From Solirubrum puertoriconensis (GTDB lineage: Bacteria > Bacteroidota > Bacteroidia > Cytophagales > Hymenobacteraceae), in contig NZ_LNAL01000005.1 in NCBI RefSeq assembly GCF_001483135.1, positions 124,001 to 188,000 on the forward strand: a DNA stretch of 64,000 bases. Direction: 5' to 3'. Below, in pieces: positions 60,567 through 64,000 of this stretch (position 1 is its first letter; each line of letters starts with the position of its first letter). The position numbers and the translations under genes are program-made. The notes under the pieces are model-generated. The model saw only the letters and a list, made by a program, of their open reading frames with translations, did no database searches and was not told where the DNA came from.

Positions 60567-61691
60567 TCAATGCCGGTCTACTACGTTTTGCACTGGGGCT
60601 ACTTCGGGTGCCGGGGCGCTGCTGGGGGCGGGGGCTTTAGCCTCGGCCTGCGGCTGCGAGCCCAGGTAGTTGCCGTAGCCCACAATTACCGTGGAGAGCA
60701 CCACCGCCACAATGCCCGCCGTAACGGTGCGCATGGTGAGGCGGTTGGCCCCGCGCCACTCGTGCAGGTACAAGCCCCATAGCGAGCTGAAGGTGATGAT
60801 AAAGGCCATGTGCAGCGTCCAGCCCGAAAAGCGGAAGTCGCCCAGCTGCGTATCTCCCATGCCATAGAAAAAGAACTGCAGGTACCAGGTAAGGCCGGCC
60901 AGTGCACAAAAGAAGATGTTTCGCGCAATGGGCGCCGACACGTTGGTGTAGTCGGAGAAGGTTTTGTTGCGGAAGTTGAGGTACAGGCACCACAACCCGT
61001 TGGTGGTAAGCCCGCCAAGCAGGATTACCACCAGAATGGCGTTGTTCTTATACAAAGGGTCGGCGCCGTGCTGCACGGCCAGCTCGGCAATGCCTTGCCC
61101 GGCATCGAGGCCAAACGACATGCAGGCGCTCATCACGCCCGAGAAAATGGCCACAAGCAAACCCTTGCGCAGGTCGAACTCGGCAATAGAGGCGCGCTTT
61201 TCTTCCGCCGACAGCGACTTTTCCTTCATCACGCCGGCCAAGCCGCAAATCAGGATACCGGCTACGCACACCACCAGGCCCATCAGCACCGCGCGGCCCG
61301 AGTCGGAGCCCATCAGCTGGCCAAACTCGGCTTTCCAGATGGGCGGCATCACGGTGCCAAATACGGCGCACAGGCCCAGCGTAACCGCCATGCCCAACGA
61401 CAGCCCCAGGTAGCGCATGGCCAAGCCAAAGGTGAGGCCGCCAAAACCCCAGAGCGCGCCCCAGATGTAGGACCACAACAAGTCGGAAGTGGAGGCTTCC
61501 TGGAGTACGCCCAGCAGATCAGGAACCGTGAGGGCCCCCAGCACGATCGGGGCAATCAGCCACGAGACAATGCCGCCGACCAGCCAGTAGCTTTCCCAGG
61601 CCCAGCCCTTAACTTTTTTGTAGGGCAAATAAAAACTGCCGGAGGCGAACCCTCCGACCGCGTGCAGAATAACTCCCCAGATTACAGCCAT
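60567..61691 (-). CDS. rhaT: L-rhamnose/H+ symporter RhaT
   Basis: A 374-residue inner-membrane protein with ten hydrophobic segments. It opens with the family signature IWGVILHAVGGFASGSFYLPYKKVKGWAWESYW, and further blocks match RhaT: WGALWGFGGLTFGLAMRYLGLSLGMAVTLGLCAVFGTVMPP, IFSGVMSACMSFGLDAGQGIAELA, GLTWYLQFFFYGMGDTQLG, and SSLWGLYLHEWRG. I start at 61691 because the homology does. It imports L-rhamnose with a proton, feeding the aldolase pathway encoded divergently 233 bp away. The last 25 residues form a Pro/Ala tail without family match. Confidence 0.95.
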   Translation of the reverse strand: MAVIWGVILHAVGGFASGSFYLPYKKVKGWAWESYWLVGGIVSWLIAPIVLGALTVPDLLGVLQEASTSDLLWSYIWGALWGFGGLTFGLAMRYLGLSLGMAVTLGLCAVFGTVMPPIWKAEFGQLMGSDSGRAVLMGLVVCVAGILICGLAGVMKEKSLSAEEKRASIAEFDLRKGLLVAIFSGVMSACMSFGLDAGQGIAELAVQHGADPLYKNNAILVVILLGGLTTNGLWCLYLNFRNKTFSDYTNVSAPIARNIFFCALAGLTWYLQFFFYGMGDTQLGDFRFSGWTLHMAFIITFSSLWGLYLHEWRGANRLTMRTVTAGIVAVVLSTVIVGYGNYLGSQPQAEAKAPAPSSAPAPEVAPVQNVVDRH

Positions 61692-61868
61692 ATGCGAGGT
61701 GGTTTTAAGCAAATCTGTTCTTTACCCCAGGGCTAACTCTCCTGCTCCCTCCTGAAAATGCGAAAACGATTGCAGGACCCTTCCGCCGCCAAATCACTGC
61801 CGCCAACGGTTGCATTATTTTACTGGAAAGCAGGAGAGTGCAGGAGGTTGACCCCGGAGCGAGCGGCG

Positions 61869-61875
61869 TACTTTG
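61869..61875 (+). promoter_or_regulatory. Candidate promoter -7 box for the rhamnulose-phosphate aldolase gene
   Basis: TACTTTG is one base short of TAnnTTTG and a TTG at 61848-61850 lies 18 bp upstream, near the expected -33 spacing. The start codon is 50 bp further on. Confidence 0.4.
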
Positions 61876-61924
61876 TTTCGAAGCTTACCACTACTGCTCT
61901 ACTGGAATTCAACCGAGGCACAAT

Positions 61925-64000
61925 ATGGAAAAAACGCTCACCTTTCAGCACGTCAGCTACCTCTGGGACGATGCGAAAGCGCTTGAATTAAGCGGCGACG
62001 AAGTAGCTCTGTTTCTCTACCGCTCCAACCTGCTTGGGGCCGATTTGCGCCTCACCAACTACGCCGGCGGCAATACCTCCTGCAAAATTACCGCTACCGA
62101 CCCCGTGACGGGCGAGCCGGCCGACGTGATGTGGGTAAAAGGCTCGGGCGGCGATATTGGCACGCTCACCAAAGCCGGCTGCGCCAACCTCTACGTAGAC
62201 AAGCTGCACGCCCTGAAAAACCGCTACCGCGGCCTCGCGCACGAAGACGAAATGGTGGCTTTGTTCGACCACTGCCTGTTCGACCCGAAGTGCGCTGCGC
62301 CTTCCATTGATACCCCGCTGCACGGCCTGCTGCCCTTTAAGCACATCGACCACCTGCACCCCGATGCCCTCATTGCCATTGCCGCCAGCAAAGACGGCGA
62401 GCAGATTATGAAGGAAATCTGGGGCGACACAATGGCCTGGATTCCGTGGCAGCGTCCCGGTTTCGACCTGGGGCTGCAGCTCGAGGCTACCGTGAAAAAC
62501 AACCCCGGCATTCGGGGCGTCATTCTGGGTGGGCACGGCTTGTTTACCTGGGGCGAAACCTCCTACGAGTGCTACCTGAACACGCTGGAGGTAATTGAGC
62601 AGGCGGCTGCTTACCTGCAGGAGAACTTCGGCCAAAAGCGCCCGGTGTTCGGCGGGGTTAAGCTGCAAAACGGCCCCGATGCGGCTACCCGCCGCAAGTA
62701 CGCCGCCGAAGTGCTGCCTACCCTGCGCGGCCTGGCCTCGAGCCACCGCCGCATGCTGGGCCACTACACCGACGATGCCCGCGTGCTGGAGTTTGTGAAC
62801 TCGCACGACTTGCCGCGCCTGGCCCGGCTGGGCACCTCCTGCCCCGACCACTTCCTGCGCACCAAAATCCGGCCGCTGGTGCTCGACCCGGCTCAAATGC
62901 ACCAGCCCCTGCCGGCCGTGAAGGAGTACCTGCAGGAGCAGTTCGAGGCCTACCGCCAAGATTATACCGCGTACTACGAGCGCTGCAAGCACCCCGATTC
63001 CCCGGCCCGCCGCGACCCTAATCCGGTGGTGATTTTGTGGCCCGGCGTGGGCATGTTCACCTTCGCCAAGGACAAGCAGACGGCCCGGGTATCAGCCGAG
63101 TTCTACACCAACGCCATCAACGTGATGCGCGGGGCCGAGGCCGTGTCGGAGTACCAGGGCCTGCCCGAGCAGGAAGCCTTCGACATTGAGTACTGGCTGC
63201 TCGAAGAAGCTAAGCTGCAGCGCATGCCCAAGCCCAAGTCGCTGTCGGGCCAGGTGGCCTACGTGACGGGCGGCACCGGCGGCATTGGCAAGGCTATCTG
63301 CGAAGTGCTGCTGCAAAACGGCGCCTGCGTAGTGGCCGTCGACCGCGACCGGCTCGAGGAAACCCAAACCGAGCTGCGCCAGCGCTACGGCAAAGACCAC
63401 GCCCTCACCGCGGCCATCGATGTAACGAGCGCCGAGGCCATTGCCAGTTCGCTGCAACAAGCCGTGCTGCAGTTTGGCGGCGTCGATGTGGTGGTGAACT
63501 GCGCCGGCCTGAGCATCTCTAAGCCCCTAGGCGAAACCAGCCAGGCCGACTGGGACTTGCTGCAGGATGTGCTGGTGAAAGGCCAGTTCCTGGTAACGCA
63601 GCAGGCCGTGGAAATTCTGCGGGCGCAGCAGCTGGGCGGCCACGTGGTAAACATCGCCAGCAAAAACGGCTTGGTAGCCGGCCCCAACAATGTGGGCTAC
63701 GGCACCGCCAAAGCAGCCCAGCTGCACATGTCGCGCCTGCTGGCTGCCGAACTGGGTCCCGATAAGATTCGCGTGAACACCGTGAACCCCGACGCCGTGC
63801 TGCGCGGCAGCAAAATTTGGGAAGGCGACTGGGCCGCTGGCCGCGCCAAGGCCTACGGAGTTTCGGTAGAGGACCTGCCCGCTCACTACGCCAAGCGCAC
63901 CCTGCTCGGCGAAGAAGTACTGGCCGAAGACATTGCCAAGGCGGTGCTGGTCTTCGTGGATGGCTCGCTAAGCAAATCGACCGGCAACGTGCTGAACGTA
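61925..64000 (+). CDS. Bifunctional rhamnulose-1-phosphate aldolase/lactaldehyde-type short-chain dehydrogenase (3' end cut)
   Basis: The visible 692 residues begin with MEKTLTFQHVSYLWDD and run without stop to the window edge; the full protein should be about 700. The N-terminal half is a class II aldolase (NYAGGNTSCKI, DTPLHGLLPFKHIDHLHPDALI, GVILGGHGLFTWG, with His metal ligands). The second half is a short-chain dehydrogenase: TGGTGGIGKAICEVLL (NAD binding), NCAGLSISKP, Ser in VNIASKNGLVAG, and Tyr-x-x-x-Lys in VGYGTAKAA. It splits L-rhamnulose-1-phosphate into dihydroxyacetone phosphate and L-lactaldehyde and oxidises the aldehyde. Cytoplasmic; divergent from rhaT. Confidence 0.95.
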   Translation, partial: MEKTLTFQHVSYLWDDAKALELSGDEVALFLYRSNLLGADLRLTNYAGGNTSCKITATDPVTGEPADVMWVKGSGGDIGTLTKAGCANLYVDKLHALKNRYRGLAHEDEMVALFDHCLFDPKCAAPSIDTPLHGLLPFKHIDHLHPDALIAIAASKDGEQIMKEIWGDTMAWIPWQRPGFDLGLQLEATVKNNPGIRGVILGGHGLFTWGETSYECYLNTLEVIEQAAAYLQENFGQKRPVFGGVKLQNGPDAATRRKYAAEVLPTLRGLASSHRRMLGHYTDDARVLEFVNSHDLPRLARLGTSCPDHFLRTKIRPLVLDPAQMHQPLPAVKEYLQEQFEAYRQDYTAYYERCKHPDSPARRDPNPVVILWPGVGMFTFAKDKQTARVSAEFYTNAINVMRGAEAVSEYQGLPEQEAFDIEYWLLEEAKLQRMPKPKSLSGQVAYVTGGTGGIGKAICEVLLQNGACVVAVDRDRLEETQTELRQRYGKDHALTAAIDVTSAEAIASSLQQAVLQFGGVDVVVNCAGLSISKPLGETSQADWDLLQDVLVKGQFLVTQQAVEILRAQQLGGHVVNIASKNGLVAGPNNVGYGTAKAAQLHMSRLLAAELGPDKIRVNTVNPDAVLRGSKIWEGDWAAGRAKAYGVSVEDLPAHYAKRTLLGEEVLAEDIAKAVLVFVDGSLSKSTGNVLNV

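Noticed and set aside
1-64000. CRISPR array, rRNA or tRNA genes
   Set aside because: No regularly spaced direct repeats of array type and no recognisable rRNA or tRNA sequence were seen on either strand.

Overview
The window looks like a chromosome segment of a Hymenobacter-like member of the Bacteroidota. Evidence is the GC-rich backbone, a SusC/SusD pair, lipoproteins and secreted proteins with Bacteroidota-style signals, TAnnTTTG-type promoter boxes, and plant-cell-wall (pectin) and rhamnose utilisation genes. No rRNA, tRNA or CRISPR array was seen.

Layout. (a) 1-6.1 kb, GC-rich backbone: the N-terminal 998 residues of a giant secreted SBBP-repeat/Ig-like protein (minus strand, cut by the window edge), a secreted amidohydrolase, a shortened LanC-like protein without the zinc ligands, and a TfoX-N protein. 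(b) 6.3-33.9 kb, accessory region of lower and patchy GC. It is bracketed by two nearly identical perfect inverted repeats (6306-6338 and 33824-33858; 13-14 bp arms, 7 bp spacer) that resemble tyrosine-recombinase core sites. The right one lies 52 bp upstream of a tyrosine recombinase gene. Inside are an IS5-family element with a passenger gene, a decayed second IS5 copy, an AT-rich four-gene cassette (SF1 helicase, unknown 580 aa protein, methyltransferase, AlkB-like dioxygenase), a decayed umuC, a Nudix / PLD-SF2 helicase-DUF3427 / HNH operon, a convergent MazG / nuclease-helicase (DUF2075) operon, a PD-(D/E)XK protein, and several secreted proteins including a translationally coupled leucine-rich-repeat operon. 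I read this as a defence-rich genomic island. (c) 34.8-42.9 kb, backbone: a large coiled-coil envelope protein with a small lipoprotein, a ketoacyl-ACP synthase III-like enzyme, a serine hydrolase with C-terminal TPRs, and a sugar dehydrogenase lipoprotein. (d) 43-64 kb, pectin/rhamnose locus: GH2 on the plus strand; GH105, GH28, a six-hairpin glycosidase, a DUF4450 protein, SusD and SusC on the minus strand; then the rhamnose transporter RhaT (minus) and a bifunctional rhamnulose-1-phosphate aldolase/dehydrogenase (plus, running off the end).

How the genes work together. Region (d) gives a coherent route: SusCD import of rhamnogalacturonan-I fragments, cleavage by GH28, GH105 and GH2 enzymes, uptake of free L-rhamnose by RhaT, and cleavage of rhamnulose-1-phosphate to dihydroxyacetone phosphate and lactaldehyde (then oxidised) by the bifunctional enzyme. 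In region (b) the best candidate for an undescribed system is the tight helicase-unknown-methyltransferase-AlkB cassette at 10.2-15.2 kb. Its association with defence is inferred from context and domains, not demonstrated.
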